From IMG/VR virus record IMGVR_UViG_3300045999_002383, positions 1 through 49,473 of that record: DNA of 49,473 bases; one strand, given 5' to 3'. The notes beneath the pieces are model-generated. The model was given only the letters and a program-made list of their open reading frames with translations, did not search any database and was not told the origin of the DNA. Position numbers and translations under genes: made by a program. The number at the start of each line of letters is the position of its first letter. Within the stretch, counting starts at the first letter, position 1. The stretch comes from a virus. Below are positions 39,148 to 46,509 of this stretch, piece after piece.

Positions 39148-39312
39148 TTACCACTTTCTTAGAGGGCAGGTTGCGTCTTCGAGTTTTACTTTTGCGTTCA
39201 TAGTGCAAAAGCACTCCGCACATTGGCGGGTAGGGGCAAAAAAGCGTGGGCATTCTTTGCAGATTTCATACCGTTGTACTGGGTCTTTAATAGTTAAAGG
39301 AAGTTGTTCCAT
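39148..39312 (-). CDS. 54-residue Cys-cluster protein related to GlcNAc-transferase tail
   Basis: ATG 39312 overlaps the fibre gene TAA (TAATG). The product contains ICKECPRFFAPTRQCAECFC then TMNAKVKLEDATCPLRKW. The pattern C-x2-C...QC-x2-C-x-C-x-M...K...A-x-CP-x-x-KW is the same as that at the C-terminus of the 430-residue glycosyltransferase (42279-43571), which has CYNCEFF, QQCKKCGCHM and ECPVGKW. It probably binds zinc. The free copy lies right beside a fibre gene. It is too short for the usual length cut-off but clearly real by this similarity. Confidence 0.75.
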   Translation of the reverse strand: MEQLPLTIKDPVQRYEICKECPRFFAPTRQCAECFCTMNAKVKLEDATCPLRKW

Positions 39313-40457
39313 TAGCGTGCTCCAAAGTTATCTACGATGTTTGTTTGATTTGCACTGGCAGAGCCTGAGGTTGCTGCGATTGTCTTAATTATACCCAAGT
39401 TGCCTGTAATAGTCGGGGAAGTTGCAGTGTAGTTAAGTTCTGTAGCAGGACCAGTCTGACCCTCTACACTGTACGCTTTAACGTTTACTACGTTGTCAGT
39501 AGTAGTTACTTTCAGGCTCTTTGTAGGAGCAGAAGTGGTTACGGTTTGAACGGTAGAGATGGTCCCACTTACTGACTTAATAAGACGAACGCTGTAGCTC
39601 GTTGTAGTGGTGGCAGTGGCCTCGTAAGAGCTAGTGACAAAACAAGTACTGCCTTCTAGAGTTCCACCGTTTGGGCAGTAGTAATAGCTAGAGTACGAGT
39701 AGCACCTATTACCTTCTAGGGTACATCCTCCGGGACAAGTGGTAGTTGTCGAGGAACAGGAGGTGGTACTGTTAGTCGGAGTGCTAGTGCAGTAGATATA
39801 GCTGCCCCACTCTTGGCAGGTTCCGCTAATACAGGCACCACCAAGCTGAGTGCACTGCGAGCCACAGGCAATACCAATTGGCTCGTAGCCATACCTTATC
39901 TCTTCAGCATAGTACTGAGTTGTGGTAGTTGGATACTCACAGAGTTCCTGAGTGTACCCAATTGACGCAGGGTACCCATTAAGGGTGTTACAAGTACTGC
40001 CACTTAGAGTTCCTCCATTAGGGCAGGAGTAAGACGTAGAAGTAGTCTGGTAGGTAATGGCTGCCCACCAGTTATTTTGGTCAGTTACCCAGAACGCCGC
40101 GCCAACACCAGCACCGCTTGGGATGTCTACCGTTATGTCGTAGTTTGGAACAGGTTTAATAAGAGGAGTGGTAGCCAAAGCGCCGCTTGAGGGGGCTGTA
40201 TCGCTACTCGCTTGAGAAGACGCGATGCCCCACGAACCCTTGAGAGTTGTCCACTGAGCGATACCGTTACTGGCTGTGCTCAGAGTAGAGCTATTAAGTC
40301 TATTGAAATCGTCAGAGATGTCGGCAGAGTGCCATACTCGCCAAGCGCCTGCTACCTTGATGTAGCCTGCAGCAACTTGTCTCCAAGAGCCAGAGACCTT
40401 GACGTACGGAGAAGCCACGGTCCTCTGAGAACCGCTAACTTTAATAGAACCGGGCAA
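39312..40457 (-). CDS. virion fibre-type protein: beta sandwich with 14-Cys repeat insert
   Basis: The 381-residue protein has three G/W repeats at its N-terminus (IKVSGSQRTV, YVKVSGSWRQ, YIKVAGAWRV). A beta sandwich (about 45-138 and 286-381) is split by an insert at 139-285. The insert holds 14 cysteines and three copies of CPNGGTLxGxTC-type units (CPNGGTLSGSTC, CPGGCTLEGNRC, CPNGGTLEGSTC). The flanks FNRLNSSTLSTASNGIAQW and NNWWAAITYQ align with those of the 45370-46509 protein, so they are paralogues. TTG 40457 follows GGAGG by 6 nt. Receptor-binding or decoration role inferred. Confidence 0.75.
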   Translation of the reverse strand: MPGSIKVSGSQRTVASPYVKVSGSWRQVAAGYIKVAGAWRVWHSADISDDFNRLNSSTLSTASNGIAQWTTLKGSWGIASSQASSDTAPSSGALATTPLIKPVPNYDITVDIPSGAGVGAAFWVTDQNNWWAAITYQTTSTSYSCPNGGTLSGSTCNTLNGYPASIGYTQELCEYPTTTTQYYAEEIRYGYEPIGIACGSQCTQLGGACISGTCQEWGSYIYCTSTPTNSTTSCSSTTTTCPGGCTLEGNRCYSYSSYYYCPNGGTLEGSTCFVTSSYEATATTTTSYSVRLIKSVSGTISTVQTVTTSAPTKSLKVTTTDNVVNVKAYSVEGQTGPATELNYTATSPTITGNLGIIKTIAATSGSASANQTNIVDNFGAR

Positions 40458-40514
40458 AAGAAACCTCCGTGAATACTACCTATAGTTTCTCGCAATGTGG
40501 CTATAAATACAGCC

Positions 40515-41567
40515 TTAACGACCTGCTTGGTAGAACGTTAGGTTGTTTTGCAGTCGCTGATTGCTAGGCTCAAGTTGAGCTGCTTGTAGCCCGTACTCTA
40601 GCGCTTTCTCTACGTCCTCTTCCCAGTAACTAGCGATAGCTGCTAGGTCATACGGCAGGGACCCCCAAGCAAACTCTTCACAGAGATAGTCCAGTGGCTT
40701 CTCTTTTATAGCCAAGGCTTTCTCGGCAAAGTGTAGACAAGATGCCCAAGACTCTGTTTCGTATAAGTGCTGAGCCAACTCGACTAGTGCTTCTCTTCGG
40801 TTAGGCGACTCGTTGTGTGCTTTAATAAGCCAGTCTGCTCGGCTATCTGGCTCTATCTTCGCTAGATACCTCATCGAAGCGGCACGTTCTGGGGCCCACG
40901 TAGCTCTAGGCAAGGAAAGATGCCGCTTAAACTCCTCAGCAGCTTCGTAATACTGATTGTAGAAGAACAGCTCTCTAGCGTAGTAAAAAGCGTTTCGGTC
41001 ATCTGAAGGGTCTTCTTCTACAGACAACTTAAGTAGAGGCAGGTATTGGCTTCGTGGTTTTGTATTGTCTGGATAGTGGTGTATCTCTAAATCTACCCAG
41101 TCCTGAACCTCTGGGATTCCATACACGTTAAGGACCTCGTGAACAGGGTGCTTCCAGCGGTAGTTCTTTCTAGTGTGAATCTTATCTCCGCCATACTGAA
41201 GTCCCGGAGTGCCGTCTTGCTTCCATGACCACGTGTACGTGTATCTAGGTCTCGTAACTCCCTTGGTCAGAGCTGCTTCTAGGCCCGCTCTCCAATCTGG
41301 GAGTAACACTTCATCCATATCAAGGGCTATGCAGTAGTCAATGTCGGCAGGTAGCGCTGCTAGTGCAGCGTTTCTTGCGTCCTCAAACCGCCATGGAGAA
41401 ATTGAGATAGAGACAACGTTGACCCCAAGACGCTGAGCCAATCTAGCCGTGTTGTCCGTAGACCCTGTGTCAGCAATTAGTAGATAGTCCGCATCCTTAG
41501 CAGACTCATACCACCGTTTTACAAACTGCTCTTCATTCAAAGCGATTGTGTAGACAGCTACCTTCAT
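40515..41567 (-). CDS. family 2 glycosyltransferase with TPR-like C-terminus
   Basis: The 350-residue protein begins MKVAVYTIALNEEQFVKRWY, then YLLIADTGSTDNTARLAQRL, the GT-A nucleotide-sugar fold. The DxD motif is in YCIALDMDEVLLPDW (D83, D85). Residues about 190-345 are helical repeats of TPR type (AEEFKRHLSLPRATWAPERA, ALVELAQHLYETESWASCLH). It would transfer a sugar to an unknown acceptor. ATG 41567 overlaps the methyltransferase stop (ATGA). Together with the GlcNAc-transferase-like gene and two fibre genes it suggests glycan addition to virion or DNA. Confidence 0.88.
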   Translation of the reverse strand: MKVAVYTIALNEEQFVKRWYESAKDADYLLIADTGSTDNTARLAQRLGVNVVSISISPWRFEDARNAALAALPADIDYCIALDMDEVLLPDWRAGLEAALTKGVTRPRYTYTWSWKQDGTPGLQYGGDKIHTRKNYRWKHPVHEVLNVYGIPEVQDWVDLEIHHYPDNTKPRSQYLPLLKLSVEEDPSDDRNAFYYARELFFYNQYYEAAEEFKRHLSLPRATWAPERAASMRYLAKIEPDSRADWLIKAHNESPNRREALVELAQHLYETESWASCLHFAEKALAIKEKPLDYLCEEFAWGSLPYDLAAIASYWEEDVEKALEYGLQAAQLEPSNQRLQNNLTFYQAGR

Positions 41568-42298
41568 AGGGTTAGCTCCGCTCGTCTGTTAGCCGCTTGC
41601 CCTTGAGTTTCAGAGATGTCATTTGAGATGCCCACTCTACCCAGTTGAGCCGCAGTCACCGCTACAAGTGCGGAACCGCCGAATGGGTCTAGGACCACAT
41701 GGTTAGTCTTAGAAAACATCTTTATACACCTAGATACCACTTCTTTGTTCATAACGTCTAGAACGTGAAATCCTTCTTTATCTAAAGCAGTGTCTACGGG
41801 GTCTTTAAGGTTATTAAACGGCAGTTCCCAGACAGGGTTAGAGTAGCGCTTTACTTCCATGTGGTCGTAGTACATCTCCGTGCTTTTTGCAAAGTGATGC
41901 CACATAGTTATTGACTCTGTCTGAATCCGCTCTCCTCTAAACGCGCCCTGCTCAGGGTCGGACTGCACGAATGTTCCGGCCAAGTTAAAGTCTGTTGACA
42001 AGAGGACTTCTGCAGCCAACTTCATGTCAAATCCGTTTCTAGAAGAATTAGCCATTACTAAACTTCCAGACGGCTTAAGAACTCGGTACATCTCTTTAAC
42101 AGCTTTTAGGTAAAGCTTTAACATCTTCTTTTCGTTATTACTAACGTTTATCTGCAGAGATGATTCCCCTCCATAACGCCTGACATCTGTAGAAATGTAG
42201 GGTGGATGAGTAATTATCAAATCAATAGAGTTAGAAGGGAGACCTAACTTTGTTGCATCGCCCTGAATAATTGTTAGGTTATTGGGCTGAAGACTCAT
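41564..42298 (-). CDS. DNA N6-adenine/N4-cytosine methyltransferase with HPPY motif
   Basis: The 244-residue protein has motif IV first (DLIITHPPYISTDVRR, residues 26-41) and the S-adenosylmethionine motif I near the end (VVLDPFGGSALVAVTAAQLG). This is the permuted beta-type order. The catalytic tetrapeptide is HPPY rather than D/N/S-PPY. Motifs V and VI (MYRVLKPSGSLVMANSSRNG) are typical. It would modify the phage or host DNA; the target site is unknown. It overlaps the end of the GlcNAc-transferase-like gene by 20 bases. No cognate restriction gene is seen. Confidence 0.88.
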   Translation of the reverse strand: MSLQPNNLTIIQGDATKLGLPSNSIDLIITHPPYISTDVRRYGGESSLQINVSNNEKKMLKLYLKAVKEMYRVLKPSGSLVMANSSRNGFDMKLAAEVLLSTDFNLAGTFVQSDPEQGAFRGERIQTESITMWHHFAKSTEMYYDHMEVKRYSNPVWELPFNNLKDPVDTALDKEGFHVLDVMNKEVVSRCIKMFSKTNHVVLDPFGGSALVAVTAAQLGRVGISNDISETQGQAANRRAELTL

Positions 42299-43571
42299 CA
42301 GGTACCGCGCTCCACTTTCCTACTGGACACTCTGCGTGTGGAAGAGACGTCTTCCAAGGCATGTGGCAGCCACACTTCTTACACTGCTGAGTCAAGGAGA
42401 TGAAGAACTCACAGTTGTAACAGAAGTCCATGCGAAGTTGCTTTACCTTGTCGTCAACCCTGCCAATGCGGGGGTCTAGCATGTCCCATGGTCTAGCCTT
42501 CTTTGGCTCTTGTGGCTCAGGGGATGGCTCATCAGCGTGGTCGTGCACTTCAGGGTCCTTACAGTCAGACTTAGGCGATTGTAGCGTCCAAGTACTTGGG
42601 TAGATTGTTTCTGGAGTTTGTCTGCCGTATTTAAGGCTTACGTTTGCGTACGACTCATAGTCGGCTTTAGGAACGCGTATAACGTCGTTATCCAAGAAAG
42701 CGCGATAGTTGCTCTGCATTTTTTCTTGCATCTTTACAACGTCTTCTTCAGAGAGATAGCTAGCAGCAGCCTTTCGTCGAGATGCACTCATCTGGCCTTC
42801 TGCTACGTATAGGTGCTTAACCACAGCCTCGGTGACGTTAGGAAACACCAGTGACCAGCCAGACCCCATCAAGTTAACGCTCTGCACTATCTCTTCTTCA
42901 AAGAATATGACAGAGGAATCTAGCCCCAAGTTCTCTGCAAACTTCTTGTCGCCAAAGGCAAAGTTCGCGTTAAATTTAGGGGAAGGAACAAAGCGGTCAG
43001 TAGTAGTCGACACCCTTGACAGAGGGACCGTATCCCAAGAAGGAAGTCCTGCATTGCTGACATAGGGCCTGTACAGCGGGTAGTAAAAGCCGTAGTGAGG
43101 GTTGAGGCCCTCAGGGAACTCCAGAGTCCTATTGCCGTTCTCATCTAGGAAGTAGTTGCCAGCGTAGGCAGTGAGAAGAGTGTGGCTATTATCGGTAGCC
43201 TTCTTTGCAAGGTGTAGTAGACCAATAAGAATCTCATCCCAATTTTCTAAGAACATAGAGTGAGAGTCAATCTGCAGGACGTAGTCTTCGTCTTCGTACA
43301 GGCTGTGGGACAGTTCTCTGCCCTGACCCACACCCAGCACTTCTAGGGCGTTCTTACTGGTTATCTTTACAAAACGGTGGCGTATGTTAGGGGATATAGA
43401 CTTTGCCTCTTTAGACACGTCTTTGTACCACTTAGAAGATGTGCTTTGCACCGCTAAGCCAACGTTGACTCTGCTTGGTTGAGAAGCTTTGCTGTACAAG
43501 TCTTTAAGAGTAGGGATAAGCTCTTCGTCATCTAGAGCCGCAATTGCCACGTAAATAGTAGGTAATGTCAT
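42279..43571 (-). CDS. GlcNAc-transferase-like enzyme with C-terminal Cys cluster
   Basis: The 430-residue protein has the polypeptide GlcNAc-transferase-like pattern: IYVAIAALDDEELIPTLKDL at the start, GLAVQSTSSKWYKDVSKEA, and LYEDEDYVLQIDSHSMFLEN, where DSH (102-104) replaces DxD. The middle holds FNANFAFGDKKFAENLGLDS and IFFEEEIVQSVNLMGSGWSL. Residues about 382-421 form a Cys cluster (CYNCEFF, QQCKKCGCHM, ECPVGKW) shared with the 54-residue protein at 39148-39312. It may add GlcNAc to Ser/Thr of fibre proteins. Start ATG 43571 overlaps the stop before it. Confidence 0.85.
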   Translation of the reverse strand: MTLPTIYVAIAALDDEELIPTLKDLYSKASQPSRVNVGLAVQSTSSKWYKDVSKEAKSISPNIRHRFVKITSKNALEVLGVGQGRELSHSLYEDEDYVLQIDSHSMFLENWDEILIGLLHLAKKATDNSHTLLTAYAGNYFLDENGNRTLEFPEGLNPHYGFYYPLYRPYVSNAGLPSWDTVPLSRVSTTTDRFVPSPKFNANFAFGDKKFAENLGLDSSVIFFEEEIVQSVNLMGSGWSLVFPNVTEAVVKHLYVAEGQMSASRRKAAASYLSEEDVVKMQEKMQSNYRAFLDNDVIRVPKADYESYANVSLKYGRQTPETIYPSTWTLQSPKSDCKDPEVHDHADEPSPEPQEPKKARPWDMLDPRIGRVDDKVKQLRMDFCYNCEFFISLTQQCKKCGCHMPWKTSLPHAECPVGKWSAVPDESSAQ

Positions 43572-44236
43572 CTAAACACCTTCTTATTCCACGATACTCG
43601 CTTATACCACGCAAGCGGTGCGTTCTGGTTTTCGTATCCTCTATTAAAAGTGTATGGCTTACCAGTGTCTATAACTGTGCTATCCCATTCATCTCGCTTA
43701 AACGGGATGGCTTGAATCATGGGGGTACCAGCAGGAATTACTCCCTTAAAGTCTTCCCGTATTACAAATGGGAAGTTAATAACCATAGGGTGAGTGTCCG
43801 TATCTACAACCCCAGAGAAAGAGTAGAACGGTAAGTCTTGACGGTTTAGTGGGTGTATAAAAAGGGTGCTATAGCCCTTAGGAGTTTTGATGTGCCAGCT
43901 GTTCATCCACTTATGTGGCTGAGGGTCAAACCCCGGAAGTATAGGGACGTCTTTGGTTTGGACAGGCATGTGGTCGCTATTTACTTTAAAAGCAGCGTTG
44001 CTGATAATCTGCTTGCTCTCGTGGTCGTACATCACGTCTGCAGACAATGGAATCATGTACCCGATAGTAAACGCATCCAGTACTGGAATGCACTTTTTAA
44101 CAGTCTCTACACGGTCCTCTACGCCGTTCATTTGTCGGTACCAGTCAGGAACTAGCCTCGAAGCAGGGGCCGGACGCAACAAGTCCAAGTGTGGCAACTC
44201 GGAGTGGAAGGTTATGTTTTTACCTGTTATCTTCAT
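43568..44236 (-). CDS. unknown phage protein, paralogue A (222 aa)
   Basis: The protein aligns with the 232-residue product at 44642-45340 over its length. Both contain PxWYxx, a KKCxPxxD motif (ETVKKCIPVLDAFTIGYMIP), KTPKGYSTLFIHPLNRQDLP, and GVIPAGTPMIQAIPFKRDEW. The C-terminus ends WYKRVSWNKKVFR against YKRIFWKRKDYR. No enzyme motif is known to me. HPLNRxDLPF and the GVIPxGTPxxQxIPxKR blocks look like conserved core strands of an unrecognised fold. It sits in the gene group with glycosyltransferases, so a role in sugar or fibre biology is possible. Confidence 0.7.
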   Translation of the reverse strand: MKITGKNITFHSELPHLDLLRPAPASRLVPDWYRQMNGVEDRVETVKKCIPVLDAFTIGYMIPLSADVMYDHESKQIISNAAFKVNSDHMPVQTKDVPILPGFDPQPHKWMNSWHIKTPKGYSTLFIHPLNRQDLPFYSFSGVVDTDTHPMVINFPFVIREDFKGVIPAGTPMIQAIPFKRDEWDSTVIDTGKPYTFNRGYENQNAPLAWYKRVSWNKKVFR

Positions 44237-44645
44237 CTTGTTTTCCTAGGTCAAACTTCTTGGGAGAGATATTTGGGGTTGGAAGTACTAACTTTCCATC
44301 CTTGTATTTTGTTCCAATCTGAGGGTGCTCTCCCTTAGCGGGGTTGAACTCCACAAAAGTAGGCTGGTGCATCAAGATGGACGCCATTCTAGGCTGGACC
44401 CTCATTACATCCACAACCTCATCGTCAACCACAATCGCTAGAAAGGTGATGTCTTTCCAAAGGTTTGTGTTGGGCATCATGCCCTGAGGATTTGTGGCAG
44501 GCTTTTTAACTCTAGAAATCTTGTCTAGCCAGATAGAGAAGGCTCTTTTTAGCAGGTCCCACGTGCTTAGCTTTTGGACTTTATTAGGAGAGACCTTTAC
44601 AACTACTCTTTTTTCAGGTCTATCCTTTTTAATCTTAGGCTTCAT
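44220..44645 (-). CDS. hypothetical protein between paralogues, 141 aa
   Basis: The 141-residue protein starts MKPKIKKDRPEKRVVVKVSP, a very basic N-terminus, followed by a hydrophobic/helical region (WDLLKRAFSIWLDKISRVKK) and the beta segment FLAIVVDDEVVDVMRVQPRM. The remainder resembles a small domain with PTFVEFNPAKGEHPQIGT. It overlaps both neighbours by a few bases, which suggests coupled production with the two paralogues. Function unknown. Confidence 0.62.
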   Translation of the reverse strand: MKPKIKKDRPEKRVVVKVSPNKVQKLSTWDLLKRAFSIWLDKISRVKKPATNPQGMMPNTNLWKDITFLAIVVDDEVVDVMRVQPRMASILMHQPTFVEFNPAKGEHPQIGTKYKDGKLVLPTPNISPKKFDLGKQDEDNR

Positions 44646-45340
44646 CGATAGTCCTTTCGCTTCCAGAAGATACGCTTGTATAAAGTTTCTGGCTCTCTAA
44701 CTATTGTCCCTTGAATCATGTCAACGTCAGCCATGCCTGTACTGTCATCAACCATCAGCCAAGAAGACCTCTTAATAGGAATAATCTGAGCAAAGGGAGT
44801 GCCCTCTGGAATCACTCCCTCGAAGCCCTCCCTAAGGAAGAAGGGAATGTTACCCGACGCGTTAAACTGGTCGCTGTCTACAATTCCAGCAGAGATTGTA
44901 AAAGGCAAGTCGTATCTGTTTAAAGGATGCACTACTAAAGTAGACCAGCCACGAGGGGTCTTCCACCCCCAGAAACCAGAGAATACCATGTGGTTTGGGT
45001 AGTGCCCAGCAGGGCGGGGCATAGTTGCTCCTAGGTTAGCGGGGCGTTCATCAACAAACTTGCTAAGCTCCGGCGGGCCGTTCCATGTGACTCTAGGGTT
45101 GCCCTCCTCGTCTTTAGTTACATAAAGTTCGACAGGGGTGGTTAGCACGTAGCCTGACACCATCGTGTCCATAAAGGGCATGCACTTTTTTAGGCCAGCG
45201 TGCTCTTCTTGTTTAGGGTCATCCTTATGGATGTAAGTGCTCTCAGCTTTTTTATACCACTCTGGTAGGACATTTTTAGTAGGAGTAGGAACTCCCCAAC
45301 TATTGAGGTTGGCTTTAGCTGCAAATCGTATAAGTTTCAT
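44642..45340 (-). CDS. unknown phage protein, paralogue B (232 aa)
   Basis: This is the second member of the pair with 43568-44236. Shared blocks in order: PEWYKK near 25, LKKCMPFMDTMVSGYVLTTP, KTPRGWSTLVVHPLNRYDLP, ISAGIVDSDQFNASGNIPFF, LREGFEGVIPEGTPFAQIIP, and IKRSSW. The pair looks like an ancient duplication, since overall identity is modest. No signal peptide or transmembrane segment. AAAGG lies about 6 nt before ATG 45340. Function unknown. Confidence 0.7.
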   Translation of the reverse strand: MKLIRFAAKANLNSWGVPTPTKNVLPEWYKKAESTYIHKDDPKQEEHAGLKKCMPFMDTMVSGYVLTTPVELYVTKDEEGNPRVTWNGPPELSKFVDERPANLGATMPRPAGHYPNHMVFSGFWGWKTPRGWSTLVVHPLNRYDLPFTISAGIVDSDQFNASGNIPFFLREGFEGVIPEGTPFAQIIPIKRSSWLMVDDSTGMADVDMIQGTIVREPETLYKRIFWKRKDYR

Positions 45341-45369
45341 GTGGGCCTTTTAAATACCGATAATTTAGT

Positions 45370-46509
45370 CTAGTTCTTTTCTATTGAAATTTCTCCGACA
45401 GAGTAGCTTTGTGAGTAACTGCTAGGAACAACTGTTATTCCATACGAAGGAGAGATAGCCGCTCCAGTAGCCGTGTAGACAATGTCGCTACCAATTTGAG
45501 TGACCAAAGATGGGTCTGAGTACACCTTAGTCGTAATCTGGGTTCCAGAAGTAAGTACCTTCATTGACTGAGGAGCAGTCTCTCCGATTAACTGATTAAC
45601 AACAGTAGTAACTACGTTACTTACAGACCTAAAAACACGTAGGTAGCTTGGATAGCACGTGCCACAGTTGTAGAACGGACCACTGTAACCAGTGGCATTT
45701 CCTACACCGTTAGTGTTCGCATTGGCCAGAGCATTAGCATTTGCATTAGCGTAGTTAGGGGTGGCGGCGTTTTCCTGAACGCAGGCATTACACCCTTGGT
45801 AGTTTTGACATGCGTAGTAGCTGTTGGCGCAGTTCACTCCGTTGTAGCACGAACAGTAGTTGCTGGCACAGTTTACGCCGTTATAGCAGGAGCAGTAGTT
45901 ACCTTGGCAGTTACCACCAGTTTTGTTCTTGGTGTTATACGCGTTATATCCGTAGCAAGTGTAGCCACAGCAGTTTGAGGTGTTGTAAGAACCGCAAGTG
46001 TATCCACAGCAGTTTGAGGTGTTGTACGCGTTACATACGTAATAAGACGCGCAACAAGTTGGGCCATTAGCCCACGCAATACAGCTGCCAGCGGTGTACC
46101 CTGAAATGTAAGAATATGAGTAGGTGTAGTTATAGGCATACACATACGTATAGTTGTACGAGTAAGTGTAGCTGTTGTAAAACTCAGTACAGTTACAGTC
46201 TTCAGATTGGCGGTACACACCGACTGCCCACCAGTTTCCTGCATCAGTCACCCAGAGGGCAGCTCCGCCACCAGCCCCAATGTCAGAAAGTGAAATAGCC
46301 ACGTTCTGGTTGGGCATGGTTACCGCAGCAATAGGGTAGTCGGTGCTACCGCCTACTGCTTTGTTGCTAGAGATAGAGAAGGCCCCTCGAACAATGTTCC
46401 ATAGAGAGCCGTCGGATGCTACGCCTAGAGAAGCGGCATCAGTTCTGTTAAAGGTGTCTACAAATCGTCTACGAATGGAGCTAATTGCTCCAGATATAAG
46501 TTTTCTCAT
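45370..46509 (-). CDS. virion fibre-type protein: beta sandwich with 24-Cys Tyr/Asn-rich insert
   Basis: This 379-residue paralogue of the 39312-40457 protein begins with a beta sandwich (FNRTDAASLGVASDGSLWNI, then GGAALWVTDAGNWWAVGVYR). At residue 101 it is interrupted by about 185 residues. The insert begins with alternating Tyr (YTYSYNYTYVYAYNYTYSYS), then carries 24 cysteines in total. It includes two 13-residue repeat pairs (YNTSNCCGYTCGS at 162-174 and again at 175; NYCSCYNGVNCAS at 204 and again at 217), and an Asn/Ala run. The second sandwich half resumes at YLRVFRSVSNVVTTVVNQLI. The insert site is the same as in the paralogue. Confidence 0.78.
   Translation of the reverse strand: MRKLISGAISSIRRRFVDTFNRTDAASLGVASDGSLWNIVRGAFSISSNKAVGGSTDYPIAAVTMPNQNVAISLSDIGAGGGAALWVTDAGNWWAVGVYRQSEDCNCTEFYNSYTYSYNYTYVYAYNYTYSYSYISGYTAGSCIAWANGPTCCASYYVCNAYNTSNCCGYTCGSYNTSNCCGYTCYGYNAYNTKNKTGGNCQGNYCSCYNGVNCASNYCSCYNGVNCANSYYACQNYQGCNACVQENAATPNYANANANALANANTNGVGNATGYSGPFYNCGTCYPSYLRVFRSVSNVVTTVVNQLIGETAPQSMKVLTSGTQITTKVYSDPSLVTQIGSDIVYTATGAAISPSYGITVVPSSYSQSYSVGEISIEKN
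45655..46200 (-). repeat. in-frame repeats in fibre gene: 39-bp units and Tyr-X/Asn-Ala dipeptide tracts
   Basis: The insert coding DNA contains a 23-bp exact repeat, 45965-45987 and 46004-46026, spaced 39 bases. A second 39-base period lies near 45818-45900 for the NYCSCYNGVNCAS units. An Asn-Ala alternating tract is encoded at about 45.69-45.76 kb and a Tyr-alternating tract near 46.10-46.19 kb. All are in codon phase, so the protein repeats arise from codon-level duplication. This gives a means of variation in the exposed protein. Confidence 0.72.

Noticed and set aside
45655-46200. Tyr/Asn-rich insert as a diversity-generating retroelement target
   Set aside because: No reverse transcriptase or template repeat is present in the window, and repeats look like duplication rather than adenine-directed mutation.
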